DNA of 64,000 nucleotides from an uncultured Hyphomicrobiales bacterium (GTDB lineage Bacteria > Pseudomonadota > Alphaproteobacteria > Rhizobiales > Beijerinckiaceae), in assembly GCA_903847605.1 (NCBI GenBank), contig CAINED010000076.1, positions 241,634 through 305,633 on the forward strand, read 5' to 3'. Both the position numbers and the translations under genes were made by a program. Below the pieces are notes generated by a model that searched no databases, was not told the origin of the DNA, and worked only from the letters and a program-made list of their open reading frames with translations. Positions 43,117 to 51,978 of this stretch are shown here, piece after piece. How positions within the stretch are numbered: the first letter of the stretch is position 1; the number at the start of each line of letters is the position of its first letter.

Positions 43117-43629
43117 TTACAAAGTCAGCAGCGAGTCGAAACGCCCATTTTCAACTGCATCCTTTTGTGAAACTTGCATGAAATGGGCGAGAATTCTTTC
43201 GAGCGCCGCAAGATCGCTTTTCGACAGCCCTTCCTTCAATCGGGCCTGATAGACAAGCGCCTTGGGCACCATTTCCGCGTAGACGCTCCCGCCCTGCGCC
43301 GTGAGGCGCAAAAAGGATTCGCGGCGATCTTCGCGGTTGGTGCGGCGCGCGATCAGCTTGCGCTTCAAGAGCGAGGCGGCGGCGCGCGATGTCATCACCT
43401 TGCTCATGCGGCTGTGAGCGGCAATATCCCGCGCCGTCATTTCAGTGAATTCGCCGAGTGTCGCGACGATCCGCCATTCGGGAATCGAAATGCCGTAAGC
43501 GTCGGCATAATATTGCGCGAGACCCTGCGAAATCGCCTGCGTCGCCACGTTCATGCGATAGGGCAGGAATTCCGCAAGGCAAAGCCTTGCTTCGCTCGCG
43601 GGGCGGGACATTCGCGGCAAATGGTTCAT
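43117..43629 (-). CDS. MarR family regulator of the homogentisate cluster
   Basis: A 170-residue MarR protein. The winged-helix core is GISIPEWRIVATLGEFTEMTARDIAAHSRMSKVMTSRAAASLLKRKLIARRTNREDRRESFLRLTAQG. The start at ATG 43629 is preferred because an earlier in-frame ATG at 43665 falls inside the palindromic operator. It is divergent from hmgA with that operator between them, so it probably represses hmgA and itself, with a pathway metabolite as inducer. Confidence 0.9.
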   Translation of the reverse strand: MNHLPRMSRPASEARLCLAEFLPYRMNVATQAISQGLAQYYADAYGISIPEWRIVATLGEFTEMTARDIAAHSRMSKVMTSRAAASLLKRKLIARRTNREDRRESFLRLTAQGGSVYAEMVPKALVYQARLKEGLSKSDLAALERILAHFMQVSQKDAVENGRFDSLLTL

Positions 43630-43654
43630 GGTCTGGAGTTCCGCACTTGACCCC

Positions 43655-43676
43655 ATTAGTTTCATATGTAACTAAT
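43655..43676. promoter_or_regulatory. MarR-type operator before hmgA
   Basis: ATTAGTT (43655-43661), eight bases around a central ATAT, AACTAAT (43670-43676). It is a 22-bp palindrome with one mismatched pair, between the divergent regulator and hmgA starts, in an AT-rich patch. Length and symmetry suit a MarR dimer. Confidence 0.75.
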
Positions 43677-43723
43677 TTCCGCAAGCCCTGAAGGGCAATT
43701 TCCAACCCGCGGGGAGTGTGACC

Positions 43724-45049
43724 ATGAAAGACGGTCTGACGACGACGAAATACATGTCCGGCTTCGGCAATTCCTTCGAGACCGAAGCCCTGCCCGGCGC
43801 TTTGCCCGTCGGCCGCAATTCGCCGCAGAAATGCAATTACGGACTCTATGCCGAGCAGCTCTCCGGCTCGGCTTTCACCATGCCGCAGTCCACGAACAAG
43901 CGGTCCTGGATGTATCGCATTCGCCCGTCGGTGAAACATTCCGGGCGCTTCGCAAAGGTGGACATGAATCACCTGCGCTCCGCGCCGCAGGCGCGCGACG
44001 AAGGCACGCTGCCGCTCTCGCAAAACCGCTGGGGACCAGTCCCGCTGCCGCAGACGCCCATGACCTTCGTGCAAGGCATGCATACGATGACGACGGCGGG
44101 CGATGCGGACGCGCGCGCCGGCATGGGCGCACATCTGCTGCTGGTTACCAAGAGCATGGAGAACGAATATTTTTCGAATGCCGACGGCGAAATGCTCATC
44201 GTCGCGCAGCTGAATTCTCTGCGCTTCGTCACCGAATTCGGCGTGCTGGAAATTTCGCCCGGCGAAATCTGCGTCATTCCGCGCGGCGTCACCTTCCGTT
44301 GCGAACTCGTGAATGGACCGGCCCGCGGCTATATCTGCGAAAACTACGGGTCGAGTTTCATCCTGCCGGATCGCGGCCCCATCGGCGCGAACTGTCTCGC
44401 CAATCCGCGCGATTTTCTCGCGCCGGTCGCGGCCTACGAGGATCGCGAAGAACTTTCCCATCTCTACATGAAATGGGGCGGCGAACTCTTTCGCGCGGAG
44501 ATCGGCCAGTCGCCGCTCGATGTCGTCGCCTGGCATGGCAATTATGCGCCCTACAAATACGACCTCCGCCTTTTCTCGCCGGTTGGCGCGGTCCTCTACG
44601 ATCATCCCGATCCGTCGATCTATACGGTGCTGACCGCGCCCTCGGAAACGCACGGCACCGCGAATGTCGATTTCGTCATCTTTCCCGAACGCTGGTCGGT
44701 CGCGGAAAACACCTTCCGTCCGCCCTGGTATCACCGCAACATCATGTCGGAATTCATGGGCCTCATCTACGGCGTTTACGACGCCAAGCCAGAGGGTTTC
44801 GTGCCCGGCGGCATGAGCCTGCATAATTCCATGATCGCGCATGGGCCGGACGAACAAAGTTTTGAAGGCGCTTCCAACGCCGATCTCAAGCCGGTGAAAA
44901 TGTCAGGCTCGCTCGCTTTCATGTTCGAGACGCGGTTTCCGCAACGCCTCACCGCCTACGCCAGCAAGCTGGCCACGCTCGATGAAACCTATGTCGATTG
45001 CTGGCAGGGCCTGCGCAAGAATTTCAATCCCGCACGGCGCGATCCCTGA
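43724..45049 (+). CDS. hmgA: Homogentisate 1,2-dioxygenase
   Basis: A 441-residue non-haem iron dioxygenase that opens homogentisate to maleylacetoacetate in tyrosine/phenylalanine breakdown. The N-terminal [19 protein letters not shown] is diagnostic. The iron ligands are visible as His and Glu in [18 protein letters not shown] and His in [15 protein letters not shown] 43724 has GGGGAG at -13; an in-frame GTG 6 nt earlier is less likely. The next step's fumarylacetoacetase and isomerase genes are not in the window. Confidence 0.97.
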   Translation: MKDGLTTTKYMSGFGNSFETEALPGALPVGRNSPQKCNYGLYAEQLSGSAFTMPQSTNKRSWMYRIRPSVKHSGRFAKVDMNHLRSAPQARDEGTLPLSQNRWGPVPLPQTPMTFVQGMHTMTTAGDADARAGMGAHLLLVTKSMENEYFSNADGEMLIVAQLNSLRFVTEFGVLEISPGEICVIPRGVTFRCELVNGPARGYICENYGSSFILPDRGPIGANCLANPRDFLAPVAAYEDREELSHLYMKWGGELFRAEIGQSPLDVVAWHGNYAPYKYDLRLFSPVGAVLYDHPDPSIYTVLTAPSETHGTANVDFVIFPERWSVAENTFRPPWYHRNIMSEFMGLIYGVYDAKPEGFVPGGMSLHNSMIAHGPDEQSFEGASNADLKPVKMSGSLAFMFETRFPQRLTAYASKLATLDETYVDCWQGLRKNFNPARRDP

Positions 45050-45063
45050 TCGAGAGCAACAGC

Positions 45064-46698
45064 ATGGCCCCTGTTGAAAACCAGTCCCGCAAGGCCCTCT
45101 TTACCTTCGGTTACAAACGCCATCTCGATCAGGATTCGCGCGAGACCATCAGGCACAAGGTGATCGTCGTCGGCGCTGGGCCTGTCGGGCTCGCCTTCGC
45201 GCTCGATATGAAACTGCGCGGCATCGATGTCGTCATCATCGATGACGCCGACCGTATCGGCGAAGGCTCGCGCGGGCTTTGCTATTCGAAGCGCGCGCTG
45301 GAAATCCTCGATCGCTATGGCGCAGGCAAGGCCTGCGTCGACAAGGGCGTCGTGTGGCAGATCGGCAAGGTGTTTTCGCGCGACGAACAGGTCTGGCAAT
45401 TCGACCTGTTGCCTGAAGACGGGCACAAGATGCCCGCCTTCATCAACCTGCAGCAATATTATCTCGAATATTATCTCATCGAGCGCGCGGCGGAACTCGG
45501 CATTCACATTCGCTGGCGCAACAAGCTGACCGGCCTGCAGCAAACCAACGACGGCGCGGTCATCGACATCGAGACACCCGAAGGGAGTTACAAACTCGCC
45601 TGCGACTGGCTCATCGCCGCCGATGGCGCGCGCTCGACCATCCGCGGCCTGATGGGTCTCGAATGGCGCGGGGAAGTCTTCGACGACCGCTTTCTCATTG
45701 CCGACGTCAAGATGAAAGAGAACTTTCCTACAGAGCGCTGGTTCTGGTTCGAACCGCCGTTTCACAACGGTCATTCCGCGCTGCTGCACAAGCAGCCGGA
45801 CGATGTCTGGCGGATCGATATGCAGCTTGGCCCGGAAGCGCAGCCCGAAGAAGAGCAGAAGCCGGAAAAAGTAATTCCGCGCATCCGCCAGATGATCAAG
45901 CACGACAGGTTCGAGCTTGAATGGGTGTCGCTCTATACGTTTCAATGCAGGCGCATCGATCGCTTCCTGCATGGGCATGTCGCCTTCATCGGCGATTCCG
46001 CGCATCAGGTTTCGCCCTTCGGCGCGCGCGGCGCCAATTCCGGCATCCAGGACGGCGAAAATCTCGCGTGGAAGCTGGCGATGGTCATCAACGGGCAAGC
46101 GCCGGAAAGCCTGCTCGAAACCTATCACGAGGAGCGCTCGGCTGCAGCGGACGAAAACATCCTGCATTCTACGCGCTCGACGGATTTCATTGCCCCGCGC
46201 AGCAAACAGGAGATGCGCTTTCGCGACGCCGCGTTGTCGCTCGCGCGCACCGCGCCCTTTGCGCAACGCATGATCAATTCGGGACGTCTCTCGACGCCGG
46301 CAATCTACGATACTAAGTTGTCGACACCTGATAGCGACGACTGGAAGAACTCAGCCGGTCCGGGCGCTTTCCGGCCCGGAGCGGTCTGTCCCGATGCGCC
46401 GATGCGCAGCGCAGAGGGGGTGGATAACTGGCTGCTCGACGCGCTCGGCGGCGAGGAGACGCTGCTCGTCTTTACCAATGGCGCGCCAGCGCCGCAGTTC
46501 GATGAAGTGCGCACGCTCGTTATCGGCAGGGATCTCATCGACGCACAGGGCTACGCGGCAAAGCGGCTCGACGCGACGCCGGGTTCCGCCTATCTCTTCC
46601 GGCCGGATCAGACGCTCGCGGCTCGCTGGCGCAAGCCGGATGCAGCAGCGATTGCGCAAGCCCGCTGCCGCCTGCGCGGGCAAATGCCATCGCACTGA
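45064..46698 (+). CDS. FAD-dependent aromatic monooxygenase (MhpA-like)
   Basis: A 544-residue class A flavoprotein hydroxylase. FAD motifs are VIVVGAGPVGLAFALDM, the DG motif CDWLIAADGARSTIRGL and the GD motif HVAFIGDSAHQVSPFGARGANSGIQDGENLAWKL. A C-terminal thioredoxin-like extension (about 420-544) is typical of phenol and 3-hydroxyphenylpropionate hydroxylases. It follows hmgA by 14 nt, so it probably hydroxylates an aromatic acid feeding the homogentisate route. The exact substrate is unknown. Confidence 0.9.
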   Translation: MAPVENQSRKALFTFGYKRHLDQDSRETIRHKVIVVGAGPVGLAFALDMKLRGIDVVIIDDADRIGEGSRGLCYSKRALEILDRYGAGKACVDKGVVWQIGKVFSRDEQVWQFDLLPEDGHKMPAFINLQQYYLEYYLIERAAELGIHIRWRNKLTGLQQTNDGAVIDIETPEGSYKLACDWLIAADGARSTIRGLMGLEWRGEVFDDRFLIADVKMKENFPTERWFWFEPPFHNGHSALLHKQPDDVWRIDMQLGPEAQPEEEQKPEKVIPRIRQMIKHDRFELEWVSLYTFQCRRIDRFLHGHVAFIGDSAHQVSPFGARGANSGIQDGENLAWKLAMVINGQAPESLLETYHEERSAAADENILHSTRSTDFIAPRSKQEMRFRDAALSLARTAPFAQRMINSGRLSTPAIYDTKLSTPDSDDWKNSAGPGAFRPGAVCPDAPMRSAEGVDNWLLDALGGEETLLVFTNGAPAPQFDEVRTLVIGRDLIDAQGYAAKRLDATPGSAYLFRPDQTLAARWRKPDAAAIAQARCRLRGQMPSH

Positions 46699-47002
46699 CC
46701 TTCTGGACAGGAACGGACCGGCGCTTCCCCACCAGTCCATCCCGTGGGCGCGCGCTTTCCTCGACCATAGTCCGGTCTGAGCCGAGGACAAGGAGCGCAT
46801 TGCGCATGGCAACGCCGAGCGTCTTTTCGGATTGTAGGCACAGCGCGGAACGCCCGATCCCCTCGGCTTGACGCCGACGGGTGGGACGGGGTCCAGCCGG
46901 TTGAAGCTGCTTGCAAAGCCCTGGCCGAATCCCCACATGATTGCCGAGACTTTCGCGTGAGCGCCGCCAGCCGGGCTTACGCCAAATCGGGCTCATTGGG
47001 AC
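46699..47002. other. Intergenic 304 bp, nothing recognised
   Basis: Short frames here on both strands lack ribosome sites and continue into antisense of the flanking genes. I found no tRNA cloverleaf, clear terminator or known small-RNA motif. A structured RNA cannot be excluded. Confidence 0.4.
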
Positions 47003-47974
47003 ATGGCAGCAAGAGATCCTTACACCGTTCTTGGCGTGTCGAAATCCGCCAAGGCCGACGACATCAAGAAGGCGTTCCGGCGCCTCGCGAAAAAATATCA
47101 TCCCGACCAGAACAAGGACGATCCCAAGGCGAAGGAGAAATTCGCCGAGGCGAATCAGGCCTATGAAATTCTGGGCGAGGATGAGAAACGTCAGAAATTC
47201 GATCGCGGCGAGATCGACGCCGAGGGCAAGCCCCGCGGTTTCGAAGGTTTTCCCGGCGGGGGCGGCGGCTTCCGTCCAGGCGGCGGCGGTGGTCAACAGG
47301 GCTGGGAATTCGAGTTCGGCCCCGGCGGTTTTCGCCAGCGCGGTGCGGGCGGCGGTTTCGACGCCGGCGACATCTTTTCCGATCTCTTCGGGGCAGGGCG
47401 CGGGGCCGGACCCGGGGCCGGCGCACGCACGCGGCAAGCACCGCAGGGCGAAGACCTGCAGGCAGCGCTTTCGGTTACACTCGAAGAAGCTGTGCGCGGC
47501 GCGACCAAACGCGTCGCGATGCCTACGGGCAAGGCGCTCGACGTCACGATCCCCGCGGGCATAGAGGACGGCAAGCAGATCCGCCTGCGCGGACAGGGCA
47601 ATCCGTCGCCGTTCGGCGGAGCGGCAGGCGACGCCATCGTCACAGTGCGTATTGCGCCTCACCCGGTGTTCAAGGTGGACGGCCGTGACGTGCGCGTGGA
47701 ATTGCCGATCACATTATATGAGGCGATCCTCGGCGGGGCGGTCGAAGTCCCGACGCTGACCGGCCGGATCGAGCTGAATGTTCCCAAGGGGACCAGCAGC
47801 GGCCGCACCCTGCGCCTGCGCGGCAAGGGTCTGCCGGCGTCCGGTTCGCAACCTGCCGGCGATCTTCTCGTGACGATGAAGATTGTTTTGCCCGAAGGAA
47901 GCGACAGCGACCTCGAAGCGCTCATGCAGAAATGGCGCGCGGACAAGCCCTACAGGCCGCGCGAGAAAATGTGA
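47003..47974 (+). CDS. DnaJ-class co-chaperone (CbpA-like)
   Basis: A 323-residue J-domain protein. The J domain (residues 4-70) carries the HPD tripeptide in AKKYHPDQNKDD that stimulates DnaK's ATPase. A Gly/Phe-rich region (about 78-150) follows, then two C-terminal substrate-binding beta domains without the zinc finger, so it is a type II (CbpA) form. In related genomes I recall such a gene next to fabI; here about 6 kb of other genes separate them. Confidence 0.95.
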   Translation: MAARDPYTVLGVSKSAKADDIKKAFRRLAKKYHPDQNKDDPKAKEKFAEANQAYEILGEDEKRQKFDRGEIDAEGKPRGFEGFPGGGGGFRPGGGGGQQGWEFEFGPGGFRQRGAGGGFDAGDIFSDLFGAGRGAGPGAGARTRQAPQGEDLQAALSVTLEEAVRGATKRVAMPTGKALDVTIPAGIEDGKQIRLRGQGNPSPFGGAAGDAIVTVRIAPHPVFKVDGRDVRVELPITLYEAILGGAVEVPTLTGRIELNVPKGTSSGRTLRLRGKGLPASGSQPAGDLLVTMKIVLPEGSDSDLEALMQKWRADKPYRPREKM

Positions 47975-48352
47975 AAGCTGTTCGCCGAATCGCCGCCGGG
48001 ATCGAACGGGTTCCGGTTAAGGAAGAGATTCAACTCTTCGCCGCGCGCTTCGTCGGCTTTTTTGTATACATCAATGCTTGCGAATTGTGCGGTGCACAAA
48101 GATCGTGCGTATTTGCAGCCAAAGACAGATGAAGGCTGCGCGCCAATAAAATGATCATCTTTCAAAGAGTGTTAGAGCAAAGCTTGAGCACCTGCGCCTG
48201 AGTTCCAGTCGAGTTTTCAATTCAAACATCTGTAATTTATCGTCATTAGGCGACGGAAGCGGTGAAGGCAGGATCGCAAGCAATTTGATCAAAGCTTGAT
48301 CGTGCTGCGCCAGCCGTATGACAGACATGCGTAATTCATCGCGCCTCCACTT
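47975..48352. other. Long AT-rich regulatory gap before the ABC operon
   Basis: No gene is convincing here. The stretch is AT-richer than its flanks and holds the palindrome TTGTGC-GGT-GCACAA at 48085-48099, a second at 48287-48301, and the sigma54 promoter at its right end. The length suits an upstream activator array for an enhancer-binding protein. Confidence 0.6.
48287..48301. promoter_or_regulatory. Candidate upstream activator site
   Basis: GATCAA (48287-48292), AGC, TTGATC (48296-48301), overlapping a perfect TTTGATCAAA. It lies about 52 bp before the -24 element of the sigma54 promoter, a usual place for enhancer-binding protein sites. It does not match the NtrC consensus. Confidence 0.45.
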
Positions 48353-48368
48353 TGGCACACGACTTGCG
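48353..48368 (+). promoter_or_regulatory. Sigma54 (RpoN) promoter of the ABC-amidase operon
   Basis: TGGCAC (48353-48358), five bases, TTGCG (48364-48368) fits the -24/-12 consensus TGGCAC-N5-TTGCW apart from the last base. The expected start point is near 48379, 38 bp before the ATPase ATG, which has a strong AGGAGG. This implies activation by an enhancer-binding protein, for example under nitrogen limitation. Confidence 0.8.
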
Positions 48369-48416
48369 AAACCTCCCTCGCGGTATACAGCGCCGCTTTT
48401 TCAGGAGGTCGTATCC

Positions 48417-49208
48417 ATGGCCTATGCCGGTCTTGAGCTCGAGGACGTTTCGATGGTCTTCAAGAGCGACGGTCAAGAGTTTACAGCGCTCGCTCCTCTT
48501 GAACTGCAAGTTCCGCGCGGGAGATTCATCTCGCTGATCGGTCCATCCGGATGCGGCAAGAGCACCATCTTCAACATCGTTGCGGGTCTCCAAGCGCCTA
48601 CGACGGGCCGTATTGTCCTCGATGGCGAAGACATCACTGGCATGATCGGCCAGGTCGGATACATGCTGCAGAAGGATCTGCTGCTGCCCTGGCGCACGGT
48701 GCTCGACAATGTTTCGCTGGGCATGGAGATTCGCGGCGTACCGCTGAAGCAGGCGCGCGAAAAGGCGCTGCCATTGATTCAGCGCTACGGGCTAGGAGGA
48801 TTTGAGAATCGCTATCCTTCGGCGCTGTCTGGCGGCATGCGCCAGCGCGCGGCCTTGTTGCGCACGCTTCTCGTCGACACCGACCTCATCCTGCTCGACG
48901 AACCGTTCGGCGCGCTCGATGCGCAGACGAAAGCGCATATGCAGGAATGGCTGCTGCAACTCTTCAACGACTTCGGACGCACAGTCATCTTCGTTACCCA
49001 TGACGTCGAGGAAGCCGTCTTTCTTTCCGACGATATCTACGTGATGGCGAGTCGTCCCGGTCGTGTCATCGACAAGATGCCCGTCGATCTGCCGCGGCCT
49101 CGCGATCGCTCCATTGTGAGTACGCCACGTTTCGTCGCGATGAAGAAGTACTGCCTCGACCTTCTGCACACGCATGGAGTCGTGGAAGAAGAAAAAGCAG
49201 CAGCCTGA
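48417..49208 (+). CDS. NitT/TauT-type ABC transporter ATPase
   Basis: A 263-residue ABC ATPase of the SsuB/TauB/NrtD group. Walker A is GPSGCGKST (about residue 43), the signature LSGGMRQR, Walker B LILLDEPFGALD and the switch His VTHD. The start ATG 48417 has AGGAGG 9 nt upstream. It is first of a five-gene operon from a sigma54 promoter: ATPase, permease, binding protein and two amidohydrolases. It powers import of a small substrate. Confidence 0.95.
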   Translation: MAYAGLELEDVSMVFKSDGQEFTALAPLELQVPRGRFISLIGPSGCGKSTIFNIVAGLQAPTTGRIVLDGEDITGMIGQVGYMLQKDLLLPWRTVLDNVSLGMEIRGVPLKQAREKALPLIQRYGLGGFENRYPSALSGGMRQRAALLRTLLVDTDLILLDEPFGALDAQTKAHMQEWLLQLFNDFGRTVIFVTHDVEEAVFLSDDIYVMASRPGRVIDKMPVDLPRPRDRSIVSTPRFVAMKKYCLDLLHTHGVVEEEKAAA

Positions 49209-49236
49209 ACCTTGTACAAGATCGGAGAAAGCGCAG

Positions 49237-50106
49237 ATGAATACGAAGACGACCGCATTGCCCGGCCGCTTCTCATGGACGGGCTCGACCGCATCCTCCA
49301 GGCCGGCAGTTCAGCGTAAGATCAAGCGAAAGCTGCCGGTCCAGAAAGTATGGAGCACGTGGACACTGGTAGCTGTCCAGATCGGTATTCTCGTTTCATT
49401 CGTCATCGCATGGGAGATCGCAGCAGATATCAAGTGGATCGATCCCTTCTTCTGGTCTCAGCCAAGCGCCATATGGTCAACGCTTCTCATCTTTCTGACG
49501 ACCGGAAATGCGGCAGTCGATGTCGGCTTCACCTTCAGGTCAACGATCTTCGGTTTCATCATCGGCACTTCGGCCGGGGCCTTGCTCGGCATGTCCTTCT
49601 GGTGGTCGCGTAATTACGCGCTGGTGATGCAGCCCTACATCATCTGCCTGGAATCCATTCCAAAGCTGGCGCTGGCGCCGCTCATCATTCTCGTCTTCGG
49701 GATGGGCCTCGCGTCCAAAGTCGCTATTGCCACGGCGCTGACACTGATCGTCTCGACATTGACTGCATATTCGGGCGTCCAGGCCGTGGACAAGGATCAG
49801 GAGAAACTCTTTTATTCCCTCGGCGCGAGCCGGTGGCAGGTCTTCACCAAGCTCGTCATTCCCTCCTGCGTTCCGTGGATCATATCCATCCTGCGCGTGA
49901 ACATCGGTCTTGCGCTGACAGGCGCGATCGTCGGCGAATTCGTGTCGTCGCAACATGGCCTCGGGCGCACCATCCTCTACGCCGGCTCGACGTATGAAAT
50001 CTCGCTGGTCTGGGTTGCTGTTCTCGTTCTCTCGGCATTGTCCGTCGTGATGTACGCCAGCGTGTCCTGGCTTGAACGCGTGCTGCGCAAAGGTGTCGTC
50101 CACTGA
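49237..50106 (+). CDS. NitT/TauT-type ABC transporter permease
   Basis: A 289-residue inner-membrane permease with about six membrane segments after a basic N-terminal tail. The BPD_transp_1 coupling motif is seen in EKLFYSLGASRWQVFTKLVIPSCVPWIISILR (EAA loop), which contacts the ATPase. ATG 49237 has CGGAGAAA upstream and lies 28 nt after the ATPase stop. It is similar to SsuC/TauC permeases. The substrate is not decided by the sequence. Confidence 0.94.
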   Translation: MNTKTTALPGRFSWTGSTASSRPAVQRKIKRKLPVQKVWSTWTLVAVQIGILVSFVIAWEIAADIKWIDPFFWSQPSAIWSTLLIFLTTGNAAVDVGFTFRSTIFGFIIGTSAGALLGMSFWWSRNYALVMQPYIICLESIPKLALAPLIILVFGMGLASKVAIATALTLIVSTLTAYSGVQAVDKDQEKLFYSLGASRWQVFTKLVIPSCVPWIISILRVNIGLALTGAIVGEFVSSQHGLGRTILYAGSTYEISLVWVAVLVLSALSVVMYASVSWLERVLRKGVVH

Positions 50107-50132
50107 TCTCTCACACGAGAAGGAGTAACATC

Positions 50133-51143
50133 ATGTTCAAAAATACAAGACGACTGGCTCTGCCGCTGGCCGCAGCCGTTGGGGCGAGTATTCTGACCGG
50201 ACTATCCGCACAGGCCCAGATGAAGACGCTGATCGTCGCCGAGCCTGTTCACGGGACCGGTTACCTGCCGCTCTACGTCGCAATCAAGAACGGATACTTC
50301 ACGGCTGAAGGCCTCGATGTGAAGATCCTGACCATCGAGAGCGGCGCGGGACATACGAACGCCGTTCTAACCAAGCAGGCCTTCGCTTTCATCGGCGGTC
50401 CCGAACACAATGCCTTTGCGAAAATCAAGGGCGCCGAGCTTCGCGCTGTCGTGAACGTCGTCGACCGTGGCAATATTTATTATGTCGCACGCAAGGGAAT
50501 GGCGCCTGCACCCGGGCAGTCGATGAAGGATTTCTTCAAAGGAAAATCCGTCGCTGTCAGCTTCTTCGGCGGCACGCCGAATTCCATCACGCGCTACTAT
50601 CTGAAGACCTGGGGCCTCGACGACAAGAAAGACGTAACGCTCAAGGAAATGTCTAACGGCGCGATCCTCGCAGCCGTCAAGACCGGAGGTGCAGAGATCG
50701 GCGTCACGACGGAACCTGTTCTCACGCGCGGTGTGCAGCAAGCCATCTGGGATGAACCCTTCCTCAATGTGCCCAAGGATCTCGGTCCCTACGCCTACTC
50801 GACTCTCAACATTCGCCTCGATTCCATTCAGCAGGAACCTGCGACCGTGGCCAAGTTCGTGAAAGGCGTCGTTGCCGGCCTGAAGGCGACCTATGCCGAA
50901 CGCGACAAGGCTCTCGCGATCGCCAAGCAGGAATTTCCAACCATGTCGCTTGAAGATCTCAAGGCGACTCTCGACCGGTCCTTCGCCGACGAGATGTGGA
51001 GCCGTAATGGCATGATTTCACAGGAAGCCTGGACGACGGGAGAAAAGGTCGTACTTGAAGCTGGCATCCTCAAGAAGCCTGTAGCGTTCGACGAGATCAT
51101 CGACATGCAGTTCGTGAAAGTTCTGCATGCGATGGCGAAATAG
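50133..51143 (+). CDS. NitT/TauT-type ABC transporter substrate-binding protein
   Basis: A periplasmic binding protein of 336 residues with a signal peptide (cleavage near SAQAQ, residue 28). The NMT1/SsuA-like fold is seen in LPLYVAIKNGYFTAEGLDVKI, GHTNAVLTKQAFAFIGGPEHNAFAKIKG and GKSVAVSFFGGTPNSITRYYLKTWG. AGAAGGAGT precedes the ATG. With two N-carbamoyl-type amidases downstream, the ligand is probably a small amide or ureide rather than nitrate or a sulfonate, by inference. Confidence 0.93.
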   Translation: MFKNTRRLALPLAAAVGASILTGLSAQAQMKTLIVAEPVHGTGYLPLYVAIKNGYFTAEGLDVKILTIESGAGHTNAVLTKQAFAFIGGPEHNAFAKIKGAELRAVVNVVDRGNIYYVARKGMAPAPGQSMKDFFKGKSVAVSFFGGTPNSITRYYLKTWGLDDKKDVTLKEMSNGAILAAVKTGGAEIGVTTEPVLTRGVQQAIWDEPFLNVPKDLGPYAYSTLNIRLDSIQQEPATVAKFVKGVVAGLKATYAERDKALAIAKQEFPTMSLEDLKATLDRSFADEMWSRNGMISQEAWTTGEKVVLEAGILKKPVAFDEIIDMQFVKVLHAMAK

Positions 51144-51200
51144 GGGAGCTGAATTCAGGAAGGGAAGACTGTCACCTCATCAACATCAAAGGAGAGTTTA

Positions 51201-51968
51201 ATGTCCGAGCCAATCTGGAACCAGTTTCTCACCGAACGCGACAAGGCCGTATTCGCCGCCTCCGGCTACGGATCGCGTGGCGGATTTGGCAAGCGTCCGG
51301 CGCTGCTCGTTATCGACGTCAACTATGCCTTCTGTGGCGACAAGCCGGAACCGATCTTCGAATCGATCAAGCGCTGGCGCAATTCATGCGGTGACGAAAG
51401 TTGGCCTGCGGTCGCGGCCATCAAGTCGCTCATCGACAAGGCGCACGACAAGGGCATTCCCGTCATCTACACTACCGGCGTCCGCCGCGCCGACAACTGG
51501 GATTCCGGCTCCTGGAGCTGGAAGAACAGCCGCAGCACTGAAAAGCCGACTGTCCCTGTGTCGAACATCGACGGCAATCAGATCGTCGACGAGATCGCGC
51601 CGGCAGATCAGGACATCGTCATCTACAAGCAGAAGCCCTCCGGCTTCTTCGGCACCAACATGACGAGCTATCTGACATTGCTCGGATGCGACAGCGTCAT
51701 CGTTACGGGTACGACGACGTCTGGTTGCGTACGCGCAACAGTACTCGATGCATTCAGCCAGAACTATCGCGTGGCGCTTGCAGAAGAAGGCTGTTTCGAC
51801 CGTTCGCAGGCAAGCCACGCCATCAATCTTTGTGACATGAATGCCAAATATGCCGACGTCGTGAAAACGGCCGAGGTGCTCGCCTTCTTCGAAGCGCTAC
51901 CCGCCGGCATGTTCGATCTGCCGAAGGGCGCGCCCGCCATGGAGCCTGCCAAGGCCGTCAACTATTGA
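51201..51968 (+). CDS. N-carbamoylsarcosine amidase-like cysteine hydrolase (copy 1)
   Basis: A 255-residue isochorismatase-fold amidohydrolase. The triad is visible as Asp39 (ALLVIDVNYAF), Lys143/145 (IYKQKPSGFFGT) and nucleophile Cys176 (TGTTTSGCVRA). The TTTSGCVRATVLDAFSQNYRV and CFDRSQASHAINLCDMNAKYADV stretches are typical of N-carbamoylsarcosine amidase and maleamate amidohydrolase. It would release ammonia from an amide or carbamoyl group of the imported compound. AAAGGAGAG precedes the ATG. It is closely paralogous to the next gene. Confidence 0.9.
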   Translation: MSEPIWNQFLTERDKAVFAASGYGSRGGFGKRPALLVIDVNYAFCGDKPEPIFESIKRWRNSCGDESWPAVAAIKSLIDKAHDKGIPVIYTTGVRRADNWDSGSWSWKNSRSTEKPTVPVSNIDGNQIVDEIAPADQDIVIYKQKPSGFFGTNMTSYLTLLGCDSVIVTGTTTSGCVRATVLDAFSQNYRVALAEEGCFDRSQASHAINLCDMNAKYADVVKTAEVLAFFEALPAGMFDLPKGAPAMEPAKAVNY

Positions 51969-51978
51969 GGAGGCGCAT

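Noticed and set aside
46699..47002. Possible tRNA or SRP RNA in the gap before dnaJ
   Set aside because: No cloverleaf, CCA end or SRP-type tetraloop motif could be found by eye.
48085..48099. Possible NtrC site TTGTGC-GGT-GCACAA
   Set aside because: NtrC sites have GCAC and GTGC half-sites in the opposite order with a longer spacer. I keep it only as an unassigned palindrome.
47950..48165. 71-codon minus-strand frame after dnaJ
   Set aside because: No ribosome site, overlaps the end of dnaJ, and composition is unlike coding DNA of the neighbours.
48155..48358. 67-codon minus-strand frame upstream of the ABC operon
   Set aside because: Its GTG start falls in the -24 element of the sigma54 promoter; no ribosome site and no family seen.
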